From assembly GCF_004348825.1 (NCBI RefSeq), contig NZ_SMJU01000013.1:36690-100689 (forward strand): a stretch of DNA of 64,000 nt. The letters are read 5' to 3'. Below are positions 50,242 through 59,085 of this stretch, piece by piece. This stretch comes from Arundinibacter roseus. GTDB taxonomy: Bacteria > Bacteroidota > Bacteroidia > Cytophagales > Spirosomataceae. Position 1 is the first letter of the stretch. Every line of letters begins with the position of its first letter. The notes below the pieces were generated by a model. It was not told the DNA's origin and ran no database searches. It worked only from the letters and a program-made list of their open reading frames with translations. The translations under genes and the position numbers were made by a program.

Positions 50242-51804
50242 ATGAAAATTATTAATCGCGAACTCACCGAAGAAGACTACACCGACCTGAAAGCTGCCAT
50301 GATTGAAGCCTATCAGGGAATTGGTGGTCAGTTTTGGCGAAAAGATAAAATTGATATTCTGCTTGAAAAATTTCCCGAAGGACAAATCTGCGTCGAAGTA
50401 GACGGAAAGGTGGTGGCCGTGGCATTATCGATCATCATTTCTTATGAAAAGTTTGGCGACGAACATACGTACGCCGAAATCACAGGAAATTATACCTTCA
50501 AAACGCATAATCCGAAAGGCGACGTGCTCTACGGAATTGAGGTTTTTGTACATCCCGAAAACCGGGATATGCGTCTGGGCCGACGGCTGTATGACGCCCG
50601 AAAAGAACTTTGCGAGCGGCTTAATCTGCGGAGTATTGTGGCGGGAGGACGTATTCCTAACTATTCACACTATTCGCACGAACTTACCCCAAAAGAATAT
50701 ATTGACAAAGTGAAGCGTCGGGAACTGTATGATTCGACGCTGACATTTCAGTTGGCCAATGACTTTCACGTACGAAAAGTTCTGAACAATTATCTGCCCG
50801 GCGATACCGAGTCGAAGGAATACGCAACGCTGCTGGAATGGAACAATATTTATTTTCAGCCGGGCAAAAAACGAACCAATCCGTCCGATTCTATCATCCG
50901 TATTGGGGTGGTGCAGTGGCAGATGCGGCTTTTTAAGGATGTAAATGCTTTTTTTGATCAGGTTGAATTTTTTGTAGATGCCGTAAGCTCTTACAAAGCT
51001 GATTTTATTCTTTTTCCTGAATTTTTCAATATGCCGCTTCTAGCGCAGTTTAACGACATGCCCGAGCCTCAGGCTATTCGTAAACTCGCTGATTATACGG
51101 CAGTTGTGCGCAAGAAAATGCAGGAATTTGCCATTTCTTATAATGTAAATATTGTGGGCGGAAGCATGCCGCTTGTCGAGGATGAAAGCCTGTACAATGC
51201 GGCTTATTTGTACCGACGCGATGGTAGCAGCGAGGAATTTCGGAAAATACACATCACGCCCAACGAGGTGAAACACTACGGAATGGTGGGTGGCAACGAC
51301 GTACGAGTTTTTGATACGGACTGCGGCAAAATTGGCATTGTCATTTGCTATGATGTAGAGTTTCCTGAATTGAGCCGTTTGTTAGGCAAGCAGGGCATGG
51401 AAATTCTGTTTGTGCCATTCCTGACGGATACTCAAAACGGCTACATGCGTGTACGCAATTGTGCTATGGCGCGGGCCATCGAAAACGAATGTTACGTCGC
51501 AATTTCGGGCTGTGTGGGCAACTTGCCGCGCGTCGAAAATATGGATATTCACTACGCGCAGTCTGCTGTTTTTACTCCCTCTGACTTTCAGTTCCCGACC
51601 AACGCCATCAAGTCAGAAGCCACGCCAAACACCGAAATGATGCTGATTGCCGATGTAGATTTGTTACAATTGAAAGAGTTGCACGAGCACGGATCGGTGC
51701 AGATCATGAAAGATCGCCGGACGGATTTGTACGACGTTTCGCTCAAAAAACGGTCCCGAGCGACGCCCAAAGTGGAAATTAAAACAGAATTAACCAACAA
51801 ATAG
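50242..51804 (+). CDS. GNAT acetyltransferase - nitrilase-family amidohydrolase fusion
   Basis: Two-domain enzyme of 520 residues. The N-terminal GNAT domain (about 1-160) has GIEVFVHPENRDMRLGRRLYDARKEL for acetyl-CoA binding. The C-terminal carbon-nitrogen hydrolase domain (about 215-500) has the full Glu-Lys-Cys triad: FILFPEFFNMP (about 260), FRKIHITPNE (about 335) and IGIVICYDVEFPEL (about 368). The fusion is a known architecture, annotated as bifunctional GNAT/carbon-nitrogen hydrolase. Substrates are not known with certainty; amide or N-acyl metabolism is implied. Single gene with its own promoter and terminator. Confidence 0.93.
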   Translation: MKIINRELTEEDYTDLKAAMIEAYQGIGGQFWRKDKIDILLEKFPEGQICVEVDGKVVAVALSIIISYEKFGDEHTYAEITGNYTFKTHNPKGDVLYGIEVFVHPENRDMRLGRRLYDARKELCERLNLRSIVAGGRIPNYSHYSHELTPKEYIDKVKRRELYDSTLTFQLANDFHVRKVLNNYLPGDTESKEYATLLEWNNIYFQPGKKRTNPSDSIIRIGVVQWQMRLFKDVNAFFDQVEFFVDAVSSYKADFILFPEFFNMPLLAQFNDMPEPQAIRKLADYTAVVRKKMQEFAISYNVNIVGGSMPLVEDESLYNAAYLYRRDGSSEEFRKIHITPNEVKHYGMVGGNDVRVFDTDCGKIGIVICYDVEFPELSRLLGKQGMEILFVPFLTDTQNGYMRVRNCAMARAIENECYVAISGCVGNLPRVENMDIHYAQSAVFTPSDFQFPTNAIKSEATPNTEMMLIADVDLLQLKELHEHGSVQIMKDRRTDLYDVSLKKRSRATPKVEIKTELTNK

Positions 51805-51827
51805 TTGTCTGATATACAGGCACTAAC

Positions 51828-51864
51828 AAAATGGTCGGAGAAAAAATCTTCCCGACCATTTTTT
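51828..51864 (+). terminator. Terminator after GNAT-nitrilase gene
   Basis: AAAATGGTCGG (51828-51838) pairs perfectly with CCGACCATTTT (51852-51862) and continues into T residues. Confidence 0.85.
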
Positions 51865-51865
51865 G

Positions 51866-51873
51866 TATATTTG
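51866..51873 (+). promoter_or_regulatory. Putative -7 box TATATTTG
   Basis: Matches TAnnTTTG and lies 28 bases before the start of the next gene, directly after the preceding terminator. The expected -33 position falls inside the terminator stem and has no TTTG. Confidence 0.35.
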
Positions 51874-51901
51874 ATTTTGTGAAAATAATTATTGGCTCGC
51901 T

Positions 51902-52567
51902 ATGAAAAAGTTACTTTTTTTCGTCATCGTTTTTACCGCAAGTCAGCTGCTTTATGCGCAAACCGAAATTGCCTACGACTCTACCACCGACGTTCACCGC
52001 TATGCAATTCAGGCGCAACTGTACGATTATCGGAGCAATAACGAACAGAACAGTTACCGAACCGTATCCATTAAAGGTTCGCCTTTTTTGTATAAATCAT
52101 GGCAAACCGGCACGATCCCGCTAGCCAATAATCGCAGTTTGACGTTGCCTTTGAACTATAACATTCTGGAAGATTACCTTTTCATAAGCATGATTGACGG
52201 TGAAAAACAGGTTTTTCCGGAAACCTTCACCATTCTTGACAAGACCTTTGTTCGTATAAATAATCAATATTACGAAGCAGTGTATTTGGGACAAACCAAA
52301 CTCCTGCGAAAATATCGGGCGCGCCTGGATGCGGTAGAAAAAAATGGCTACAATGAAGCATTGAAGTATGATTACGAATACATCAAAAGTGAAGATCTGT
52401 ATATTCAAACCGCTCGCAGGGCCTTGCAACCCGTCAAACTTACGGAGAAAAGTTTGCTGTCGCGGTTGTCGCATCATCCTTCGGCGCGGGTTATTGTGCG
52501 GGAACAAAACCTGAATCTGCGCTCCGAAAAAGACGTAGTTACCCTTCTATCCACGCTGGAACAGTAA
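51902..52567 (+). CDS. Secreted protein of unknown function
   Basis: Protein of 221 residues with a clear Sec signal (MKKLLFFVIVFTASQLLYAQ). The mature part is polar and beta-rich, without Cys pairs or a motif I know; it contains basic stretches such as TKLLRKYRARLDAVEKNGYNEALKYDYEY. Probably periplasmic or outer-membrane associated. Convergent with the GDPD gene, with only ten bases between stops. Confidence 0.7.
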   Translation: MKKLLFFVIVFTASQLLYAQTEIAYDSTTDVHRYAIQAQLYDYRSNNEQNSYRTVSIKGSPFLYKSWQTGTIPLANNRSLTLPLNYNILEDYLFISMIDGEKQVFPETFTILDKTFVRINNQYYEAVYLGQTKLLRKYRARLDAVEKNGYNEALKYDYEYIKSEDLYIQTARRALQPVKLTEKSLLSRLSHHPSARVIVREQNLNLRSEKDVVTLLSTLEQ

Positions 52568-52577
52568 GCGGCTCTTT

Positions 52578-53453
52578 TTAACGAATAAGACCCAAGGCCC
52601 GCCCGGCTTCCAGCGGACGATCGGTGGAGAGAATATCGGCTCCATTGTCCACAAACTTACGATAGGTGTCTTCGCCACGAGCCTCGGCCATTTTGTCCAG
52701 GTTTCCGAGAGTACCCAAAATAGTTCGTATTTTTTTCTGGTGCAGGAATTCATACAATTCAGCCGAAGGCTCGCGGGTACCGACAAAAGCAATCATGCGA
52801 TTATCAGGAATCCCGGCTTTTTGCAGGCGCTCATATTCTTCCTGATTCCGAATCGTAACCGAAATCATCAAACTTCTGTCCAGCCGATGAACAAGTTCTG
52901 CCTGCGTTACTGAATAGGTAATAATGGCTGCATAATTTTGAGCCCCAGCTTTCTGCACAGCCTCCACTACCCACTGATACGGCACATTTCGCTTAACGTC
53001 CAGGGTATAAATCACTTTACCATTGCCCCATTTCAGGACCTCATCCAGCGTTGGAATTTTATAGTTGGTAAGCGTTCCCCGATGATCTTCCAGTCGTAGA
53101 TTCTGAGCATAGATCCAAGGCTGATCCGTTACTTTTCCTGTACCATTGGTTGTTCGTTCAAAGGTATCGTCATGCATCATAATCAGGACACTATCCTTTG
53201 TGGTGGAAATATCGCATTCTATAATAAGGGGCATTTGACGAGCTAAATGGCCAAAAGATTCCAGGCAATTTTCGGGATAACCGGCATACGATCCGCCGCC
53301 CCGGTGCGCACTTATTAACGGAGTTTTATCTGGTGAATAGCGAAGATAATCCGATAAATTATTGATTAACAGGTAGTTTCTTGAAGTACAGCCAATAAAA
53401 CCAGTAATAACAAGACTTACAATTAACCCATACTTTCCAAAGCACAACTTCAT
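52578..53453 (-). CDS. Glycerophosphodiester phosphodiesterase lipoprotein
   Basis: GDPD-family TIM-barrel phosphodiesterase of 291 residues, hydrolysing glycerophosphodiesters to sn-glycerol 3-phosphate and an alcohol. Lipoprotein signal ending FIGCTSRN. The catalytic His-Arg pair and metal ligands are in ISAHRGGGSYAGYPENCLESF (about 49-69) and IIECDISTTKDSVLIMMHDDTFERTTNGTG (about 76-105). The remaining barrel has KVIYTLDVKRN. Single gene; a TATCTTTG box lies just before it. Confidence 0.92.
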   Translation of the reverse strand: MKLCFGKYGLIVSLVITGFIGCTSRNYLLINNLSDYLRYSPDKTPLISAHRGGGSYAGYPENCLESFGHLARQMPLIIECDISTTKDSVLIMMHDDTFERTTNGTGKVTDQPWIYAQNLRLEDHRGTLTNYKIPTLDEVLKWGNGKVIYTLDVKRNVPYQWVVEAVQKAGAQNYAAIITYSVTQAELVHRLDRSLMISVTIRNQEEYERLQKAGIPDNRMIAFVGTREPSAELYEFLHQKKIRTILGTLGNLDKMAEARGEDTYRKFVDNGADILSTDRPLEAGRALGLIR

Positions 53454-53477
53454 GACCGCAAACAGTTAGATCCTTCG

Positions 53478-53485
53478 CAAAGATA
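53478..53485 (-). promoter_or_regulatory. Putative -7 box TATCTTTG for GDPD gene
   Basis: On the minus strand the sequence reads TATCTTTG, 24 bases before the GDPD start. Same octamer as at 45461 and 54141. No -33 match. Confidence 0.35.
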
Positions 53486-53642
53486 GAATAGCATTTTTTT
53501 CTATACCATTCATCCCCCCTACTTTTTCCATTTATCCGATGGAGCGTCCGCTCCTGTACTTTGTAATACATAGTACCTGCTTATACCCCACCTTTGTAGA
53601 GTCAATAACGACATCTATTAGCCAACTTAAAAAAACATAGCC

Positions 53643-54023
53643 ATGAAAACTTCATTCAAAACATTGATTTTCGCATTCGCATTTGGAACCACCGCTGTAT
53701 CTGCAGGACCTGGTGAAGGCTCAAAAAAAGCAACCTCATTTGCAACAGGCATTTACACGTCACAGGATGGCAGACTTAACGTGAATATTGAAAAGTCGCT
53801 GCCTCTGAACACCACAGTACTGATCATGAACTCACAGGGAGATATTTTGGCACGCGAAAATGTAAGTCGTAAGCAAACGAAAGCATGTATCAAATTTGAC
53901 CTGAGCGCGTTGCAGGATGGTGAGTACAAACTTGCCGTTGTGAGTAAAGTGGACAAAGAAGTAAAAGAATTTGTGATTTCGAGCGCAACCGCCGTTACGC
54001 AGCGAACCTTAACTTTTGAATAA
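53643..54023 (+). CDS. Small secreted beta-sandwich-like protein
   Basis: Secreted protein of 126 residues with a Sec signal (MKTSFKTLIFAFAFGTTAVSAGP). The mature part reads like a single Ig-like or DUF3244-type sandwich: RLNVNIEKSLPLNTTVLIMNSQGDILARE, FDLSALQDGEYKLAVVSKVDKEVKEFVIS. The segment LQDGEYKLAVVS is similar to end modules of Bacteroidota cell-surface proteins. Function unknown. Placed 177 bases before another small secreted protein. Confidence 0.75.
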   Translation: MKTSFKTLIFAFAFGTTAVSAGPGEGSKKATSFATGIYTSQDGRLNVNIEKSLPLNTTVLIMNSQGDILARENVSRKQTKACIKFDLSALQDGEYKLAVVSKVDKEVKEFVISSATAVTQRTLTFE

Positions 54024-54140
54024 TCCGCATCGAATCCCAACGGATGCAGTGAACTCCTGCCAATAGGATAAACCTGCATCCGTTCATGGATTTTAAAAAC
54101 CGTTCATGAACTTCGTAAAATACAATTTAACTTCATCACT

Positions 54141-54148
54141 TATCTTTG
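54141..54148 (+). promoter_or_regulatory. Putative -7 box TATCTTTG
   Basis: Matches TAnnTTTG, 52 bases before the start of the 74-residue secreted protein gene. No clear -33 element. Confidence 0.4.
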
Positions 54149-54200
54149 CAAAGTCATTGAAATCAATGCACGATAAAACCAAATCAACAGATCTAAAAAA

Positions 54201-54425
54201 ATGAAAAATATAGCGATAACATCCCTGATTGCCGTAGTTCTTAGTACTACTATTGTGTTAGCTAACGATACTACTAACCGCACGTTAAGTCTGGAATCGA
54301 CCTTACCAAAGTCAATTCCAGCATTGGAAACTCCGGCACCGGCTCCTGCCAAAAAGGTAAAGCCTGTTGAGTACAGTCCGGAACAAAAAGCTGAGATTGT
54401 TAATCTGGAACTAACCTCAAAATAA
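54201..54425 (+). CDS. Very small secreted proline/lysine-rich protein
   Basis: Protein of 74 residues with a signal peptide (MKNIAITSLIAVVLSTTIVLA) leaving a mature peptide of about 53 residues, with STLPKSIPALETPAPAPAKK then VKPVEYSPEQKAEIVNLELTSK. No Cys. Family not recognised. The good signal peptide, upstream TATCTTTG box and following strong terminator argue that it is a real gene. Confidence 0.65.
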   Translation: MKNIAITSLIAVVLSTTIVLANDTTNRTLSLESTLPKSIPALETPAPAPAKKVKPVEYSPEQKAEIVNLELTSK

Positions 54426-54464
54426 TACAATTTAATAACGGTTAATTTTTAGAGGGTTAATACC

Positions 54465-54498
54465 AAAACGGGAGAGGCGATTGCCTCTCCCGTTTTTT
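54465..54498. terminator. Strong terminator, 14-bp stem
   Basis: AAAACGGGAGAGGC pairs perfectly with GCCTCTCCCGTTTT around GATT, followed by T residues. Confidence 0.88.
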
Positions 54499-54560
54499 AT
54501 TTTTGTTGTTTCACCAAATAAAATTTGGCAAAACAACAATCAGAAAAACAAAACCCAACC

Positions 54561-54603
54561 AAGCCCTGAAAGGGCGAAATCCATCAGCAATAGGTAAAGC
54601 CCA
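54561..54603. repeat. REP-like two-hairpin element, copy B1
   Basis: AAGCCCTGAAAGGGCG then AAATCCATCAGC then AATAGGTAAAGCCCA. The first hairpin is intact; the second is degenerate. Nearly the same sequence recurs 85 bases on. Confidence 0.75.
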
Positions 54604-54645
54604 AACAAATTAATCAATGCAAAAAAACATAAAACCAAACCAACT

Positions 54646-54690
54646 AAGCCCTGAAAGGGCGTAATCCATCAGCAATGGGTGAAGCCCATT
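54646..54690. repeat. REP-like two-hairpin element, copy B2
   Basis: AAGCCCTGAAAGGGCG, spacer TAATCCATCAGC, then AATGGG-TGAAG-CCCATT, a perfect second hairpin. Compared with copy C the outer stem bases differ but still pair. Confidence 0.8.
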
Positions 54691-54741
54691 GAAACGGGCA
54701 AAACCCATCGAAACGGATGAAACACATTAGAACAGAGGAAA
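54685..54741. repeat. Three degenerate 19-bp tandem repeats
   Basis: Units at 54685, 54704 and 54723: CCCATTGAAACGGGCAAAA, CCCATCGAAACGGATGAAA and CACATTAGAACAGAGGAAA. The first unit overlaps the 3' arm of REP copy B2, so they may have grown from it by slippage. They end ten bases before the leuS stop codon. Confidence 0.7.
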
Positions 54742-54750
54742 GAAAACACA

Positions 54751-57546
54751 TTAAATCACCACATTCACAATCCTTTTCGGAACAACGATAATCTTCTTCG
54801 GCGTTTTACCATCAAGCCACTTCAAAACGGTTTCGTGGGCCAACACCTGCTTTTCTATCTCCGCAGGCAACAGATCGGCAGCAAACGGGATCGTCACCCG
54901 AACTTTGCCGTTGATCTGTATAGGATATTCAAAAACATCTTCTGCCACGAACTCAGGTTTCCATTCAGGAAACTGAGACGTAGAAAGCGTACCGGCAGGA
55001 TATCCCAAAGCGGCGTAAAGTTCTTCGGTGATGTGCGGCGCGTACGAAGACAACAAAATCACCAAATCATTTAGAATCGCTTTTTTGTGGCATTTCAAAC
55101 TGCCCAATTCATTGACACACACCATAAACGCACTTACGGCCGTATTGAAAGAAAAACTCTCGATGTCTTCTGCTACTTTTTTTATGGTTTTGTGTAAAAT
55201 GCGCAGTTCGTCGCGGGTAGGTTCCGCATCCGTTACGAGCCAATTTCCATTTTCACTATAAAACAGCCGCCAGAATTTACGGATAAAGCGGTAGGTGCCG
55301 TCAATACCGTTGGTATTCCAGGGTTTTGCCTGTTCGAGTGGTCCCAAAAACATTTCGTACAACCGCAGCGTATCAGCTCCGTAGCGTTCCACAATGTCAT
55401 CCGGATTGACGACATTAAACTTCGACTTCGACATTTTTTCTATTTCAACCCCGCAAATGTAGCGGCCATCTTCCAGGATAAACTCCACATCCTCTGCCGA
55501 AACATCTCGCAGGGAAGCTTTAAATTTATCCAGATTAAGCACGTCATTTTCGACATTATTAACATCTACATGCAGAGCAGACACCTCGTATTGATGCCGT
55601 AGCCCGGCACTCACAAATACAGGCTTTGTGGGTTGATCGCTCTTAATTCGATAGACAAAATTACTTCGTCCCTGAATCATCCCCTGATTTATCAGTTTCT
55701 TAAACGGCTCCTCTTCGGGCACAAACCCTCTGTCTTTCAGAAACTTATTCCAAAAACGACTGTATAACAAATGACCCGTGGCATGTTCGGTACCGCCCAT
55801 ATACAGGTCTACATCGCGCCAGTAGGAAATTGCTTCCTGAGAAGCAAAAGCTTCCTGATTTTGGGAATCCATATAGCGGTACCAATACCAGCTGCTACCG
55901 GCCCAACCGGGCATAGTGCTGAGCTCGTAGTCGTACTGTTGTTCGTGTTTCCAGTCTTCGGCCCGGCCTAGGGGCGGCTCGCCCGTGGCGGTTGGCAAAT
56001 AGGCGTCAACTGCGGGCAGTTCCAGCGGCAGCGCTTCGGCGGGCAACAAGTACGGAAGACCATTTCTGTAAAATACAGGCACGGGCTCGCCCCAGTAGCG
56101 CTGACGGCTGAATACGGCATCGCGCAGGCGGTAGTTTATTTTTCCATACCCGCGTTTATTTGCTTCCAGCCACTCAATAAGTACGGGCAGTGCTTCGCTG
56201 TACGTCAGACCATCAATCATCCCCGAATTAATATAATGACCTTCTTTGGTCGCATCGGCTTCGGTTTCTACGTCTTTTTGCGCGTCCAGAATCGGCACAA
56301 TAGGAAGGCCAAAGTGAGTGGCAAAATTCCAGTCACGCTGATCGCCCGAGGGCACGGCCATCACCGCTCCCGTGCCATAACCTGCCAATACATAGTCGGC
56401 TATATAAACGGGTACTTTTTCCTGATTAAATGGATTAACAGCGAAAGCTCCTGTGAACGCACCTGAAACGGTTTTGACATCGGCCATCCGATCTCTTTCC
56501 GAACGCTTTTTTGTATGCTCAATATAGGATTCAATCTCGTGCTTTTGGGCATCGGTGGTAATCTTGGCGACGAGTTCATGCTCCGGTGCAAGCACCATAA
56601 ACGTAACACCATAAATAGTGTCAATACGAGTGGTAAAAACCTCCACAACCTCGCCGGGATGCTGATCCACATCAAACTTGACCATTGCTCCTACCGAACG
56701 TCCAATCCAGTTGCGCTGCTGTTCTTTCAGCGAATCCGTCCAGTCAATCGTCGATAGGCCATCGAGAAGTCGTTGGGCATAAGCCGTGATGCGCATCATC
56801 CATTGGCGCATGAGTTTTTGCTCCACCGGAAAACCGCCACGTTCCGAAACTCCGTCTTTTACTTCATCATTGGAAAGCACCGTTCCCAGACCCGGACACC
56901 AGTTTACGGTTGCTTCGGCTACGTAAGTAAGCCGGTATTTTAGCGTAAGAGTATACTGTTCTTCCTCAGACATTGTCTTCCAGTCCTCGGCAGTAAACGA
57001 CGGGATTTCATCATCACAAGCTGCCTGAACAGTAGCATTTCCATGTGCTTCAAAAGCAGCAAGTAAAGTTTCGATCGGCTCGGCCTGATCCGTTGCTTTA
57101 TTATACCAGCTATTAAATAATTCGCCAAAAATCCACTGCGTCCAGCGGTAATACCCGGGGTCTGAGGTACGCACTTCCCGGCTCCAATCGTAGCTGAACC
57201 CCAGATTTTTGAGTTGCTCTATATACCGCGCAATATTTTCTTCGGTGGTTATGGCAGGATGCTGACCCGTCTGAATGGCGTACTGCTCTGCCGGAAGGCC
57301 AAAGCTGTCAAATCCCATGGGATGCAGCACATTAAATCCTTTCAGCCGCTTGTAGCGCGAGTAAATATCCGAGGCAATGTACCCCATCGGGTGCCCCACG
57401 TGCAGGCCGGCTCCGGAAGGGTACGGAAACATATCCAACACATAATATTTGGGGCGGGACGGGTCCGTTTCAACGCGGTGGGTTTGATTTTCTTCCCAAA
57501 ATTGTTGCCATTTTTTTTCTATTTCGCGGGGGTTATACTCACTCAT
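54751..57546 (-). CDS. leuS: Leucyl-tRNA synthetase
   Basis: Class Ia aminoacyl-tRNA synthetase charging tRNA-Leu, 931 residues, normal for Bacteroidota LeuS. The HIGH motif is HVGHPMGY (about 49-56) after [15 protein letters not shown]. The editing (CP1) domain spans about 240-440 with [20 protein letters not shown] and the conserved Asp in [13 protein letters not shown]. The KMSKS motif is KMSKSKFN near residue 703. A C-terminal anticodon-binding helical domain and a short C-terminal domain ([15 protein letters not shown]) complete it. Single gene. Confidence 0.98.
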   Translation of the reverse strand: MSEYNPREIEKKWQQFWEENQTHRVETDPSRPKYYVLDMFPYPSGAGLHVGHPMGYIASDIYSRYKRLKGFNVLHPMGFDSFGLPAEQYAIQTGQHPAITTEENIARYIEQLKNLGFSYDWSREVRTSDPGYYRWTQWIFGELFNSWYNKATDQAEPIETLLAAFEAHGNATVQAACDDEIPSFTAEDWKTMSEEEQYTLTLKYRLTYVAEATVNWCPGLGTVLSNDEVKDGVSERGGFPVEQKLMRQWMMRITAYAQRLLDGLSTIDWTDSLKEQQRNWIGRSVGAMVKFDVDQHPGEVVEVFTTRIDTIYGVTFMVLAPEHELVAKITTDAQKHEIESYIEHTKKRSERDRMADVKTVSGAFTGAFAVNPFNQEKVPVYIADYVLAGYGTGAVMAVPSGDQRDWNFATHFGLPIVPILDAQKDVETEADATKEGHYINSGMIDGLTYSEALPVLIEWLEANKRGYGKINYRLRDAVFSRQRYWGEPVPVFYRNGLPYLLPAEALPLELPAVDAYLPTATGEPPLGRAEDWKHEQQYDYELSTMPGWAGSSWYWYRYMDSQNQEAFASQEAISYWRDVDLYMGGTEHATGHLLYSRFWNKFLKDRGFVPEEEPFKKLINQGMIQGRSNFVYRIKSDQPTKPVFVSAGLRHQYEVSALHVDVNNVENDVLNLDKFKASLRDVSAEDVEFILEDGRYICGVEIEKMSKSKFNVVNPDDIVERYGADTLRLYEMFLGPLEQAKPWNTNGIDGTYRFIRKFWRLFYSENGNWLVTDAEPTRDELRILHKTIKKVAEDIESFSFNTAVSAFMVCVNELGSLKCHKKAILNDLVILLSSYAPHITEELYAALGYPAGTLSTSQFPEWKPEFVAEDVFEYPIQINGKVRVTIPFAADLLPAEIEKQVLAHETVLKWLDGKTPKKIIVVPKRIVNVVI

Positions 57547-57873
57547 GCGCAGGAAATTATTTGTTGAAGTAGGTGTTATTTATAAATAATGAACGTTCAT
57601 ATCCTAATTGGGTGCAAAATTAGGGTTTTTACCCGTATTTGAACAGAACATTCGGCAGATCATGGGGGTATCTATTCGTTGGATTGTCATTGGATGAGAT
57701 TTGTTCCAAAACTTATCGGCATGGGATAAGTAAAAAACAAGACAACTAGTGTAGACCTAAGCGGGGAAAGACCTTCCCACAATTTGGTGATGATCCCTAC
57801 GATTGAGGTCCTGGTTCCTATTGGCACTCTATTTTTATGTATTCATCAAAAAGTACTAATCAATTATAAGTGT
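57547..57873. other. Divergent intergenic region, leuS / PorT-like gene
   Basis: About 330 bases. The minus strand has TAATTTTG at 57622-57615, a fit to TAnnTTTG, 69 bases before leuS, without a -33 match. No gene or RNA recognised; the sequence between 57730 and 57790 contains GGGGAAAGACCTTCCCAC, a weak hairpin. Confidence 0.4.
57615..57622 (-). promoter_or_regulatory. Putative -7 box for leuS
   Basis: On the minus strand TAATTTTG fits TAnnTTTG, 69 bases before the leuS start. Partial support only. Confidence 0.3.
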
Positions 57874-58551
57874 ATGAAAAAATTATTCATTGTGGCTATT
57901 GCCACGCTACTCAGCTACTCCGCCTCAGCGCAAATGTCCACCTATGACCCGTTTTTCAGATTTGGTTTGAAAGCAGGAGTTAATCTTTCCAATATCCGGG
58001 GCAATGATCTATCGCTTGGCTCAGGTGGCTCAGCATTTAATTTTGAAGATAATAGCAACCGTGCGTTAGGATTTGCTGGTGGGGTTTTCTTTCGCTTTGG
58101 CCGGAAGTTTTACGTACAGCCTGAGATTTTGCTCAGCCAAAAAGGAGGAACATTTAATGTGTACCGCGACGGTGTAACCAACGAAGAAGGAAAACTCGAT
58201 GTTCGTTTCAGCAATCTTGACGTTCCGGTCATGCTGGGTGGTCGGTTTGGCAAATTTTTCCGGGTCAATGTCGGTCCGGTGGCCTCGCTTCGTATGACCA
58301 ATTCTGGTAAAATAAGCGATGCGTTTAATCAGTATACGGATAATGAGGTCGAAGAAACGTATAACAATAACGTTACGTTTGGCTATCAGGCAGGCGTTGG
58401 TTTCGATTTTGGACGCCTGAGTCTGGATGTTCGGTACGAAGGTAATCTGAATGATGTTGTCAATATCAATTACAACAACGTAGAAACTGCTAACAAATTT
58501 GGCCGGAAAAGTAACCTGTTTCAGGCAACTCTCGGCATTGCGATTTTGTAA
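57874..58551 (+). CDS. PorT-like outer-membrane beta-barrel protein
   Basis: Small outer-membrane barrel of 225 residues from the ATG at 57874, giving the Sec signal MKKLFIVAIATLLSYSASAQ; the frame is open 30 codons further upstream but that would bury the signal. FRFGLKAGVNLSNIRGNDLS, FFRFGRKFYVQPEILLSQKGG, VPVMLGGRFGKFFRVNVGPVAS and YQAGVGFDFGRLSLDVRYEGNL are the repeating strand pattern of the porin/PorT-type family (outer-membrane protein beta-barrel). Role unknown. Followed by a very strong terminator. Confidence 0.9.
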   Translation: MKKLFIVAIATLLSYSASAQMSTYDPFFRFGLKAGVNLSNIRGNDLSLGSGGSAFNFEDNSNRALGFAGGVFFRFGRKFYVQPEILLSQKGGTFNVYRDGVTNEEGKLDVRFSNLDVPVMLGGRFGKFFRVNVGPVASLRMTNSGKISDAFNQYTDNEVEETYNNNVTFGYQAGVGFDFGRLSLDVRYEGNLNDVVNINYNNVETANKFGRKSNLFQATLGIAIL

Positions 58552-58570
58552 GGTTTAAGTATTTTTTTGA

Positions 58571-58615
58571 AAATAGCGAGGCCGTGGATCTATGATTCAC
58601 GGCCTCGCTATTTTT
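58571..58615 (+). terminator. 16-bp stem terminator after PorT-like gene
   Basis: AAATAGCGAGGCCGTG (58571-58586) pairs perfectly with CACGGCCTCGCTATTT (58598-58613), then more T residues. Confidence 0.9.
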
Positions 58616-58652
58616 GTATTTATATTTTCATATTTATATATTTTCACATTTT

Positions 58653-58698
58653 CACAGGGCTACACCCTGTGCTGATGGATGGAACCCTTTCAGGGCTT
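58653..58698. repeat. REP-like two-hairpin element, copy C
   Basis: Inverted relative to copies B: CACAGGG-CTACA-CCCTGTG, spacer GCTGATGGATGGAA, CCCTTTCAGGGCTT. Read on the minus strand this is the AAGCCCTGAAAGGG hairpin, ATCCATCAGC spacer and an ACAGGGTGTAGCCCTGT hairpin. Confidence 0.8.
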
Positions 58699-58990
58699 GT
58701 ATTATAATTTAGAAAATTCTATTTTCATTTAGATATCTAAATATTTTTTTGTTGGAAACAATCTCTTTTTTTTATTTAAACACTACATGAAATCTTCATC
58801 AATAATCTATTGTATTTAAAAAATAGTATTAAACAAATGATTTTTTAAGTAAATATTCAGAATTAGAACAAACTGTTTTACAATAATTATTTGATTCAAT
58901 ATACTGAAAATCAATAAAATATGAAAACCAAGAACTATAATATAATTGGTCATGGCTATTTAGAATTCGTTTTCAATTAATCTCATAAAA

Positions 58991-59049
58991 AAAGCTTTTT
59001 TCAGGATTTGAACATAGAATATTCTGGTTCAAATCCTGAAAAAAGCTTT
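58991..59049 (-). terminator. 23-bp perfect stem terminator
   Basis: A perfect 23-base stem (58991-59013 with 59027-59049) and 13-base loop, with T-rich sequence on either side. It lies 37 bases past the stop of the minus-strand barrel/coiled-coil gene. Unusually long for a simple terminator. Confidence 0.85.
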
Positions 59050-59085
59050 AATCAAATTATTGGTACATTCTTATAACTTATCCGA

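Larger units (their letters stand above)
54426..54750. other. Intergenic region of terminator, REP copies and tandem repeats
   Basis: The region holds a strong terminator (54465-54496), two direct copies of the REP-like element and a three-unit 19-base tandem repeat up to the leuS stop. No gene. Confidence 0.7.
58552..59085. other. Intergenic region of terminators and a REP copy
   Basis: Two very strong hairpins (58571-58613 and 58991-59049) and REP copy C (58653-58698) lie here. The stretch 58700-58985 is extremely AT-rich; I see no gene or RNA in it. Confidence 0.6.

Noticed and set aside
54561-54741. CRISPR array
   Set aside because: Repeats are palindromic REP-like copies and degenerate 19-base tandem units without unique spacers of constant length, and no cas gene is present.
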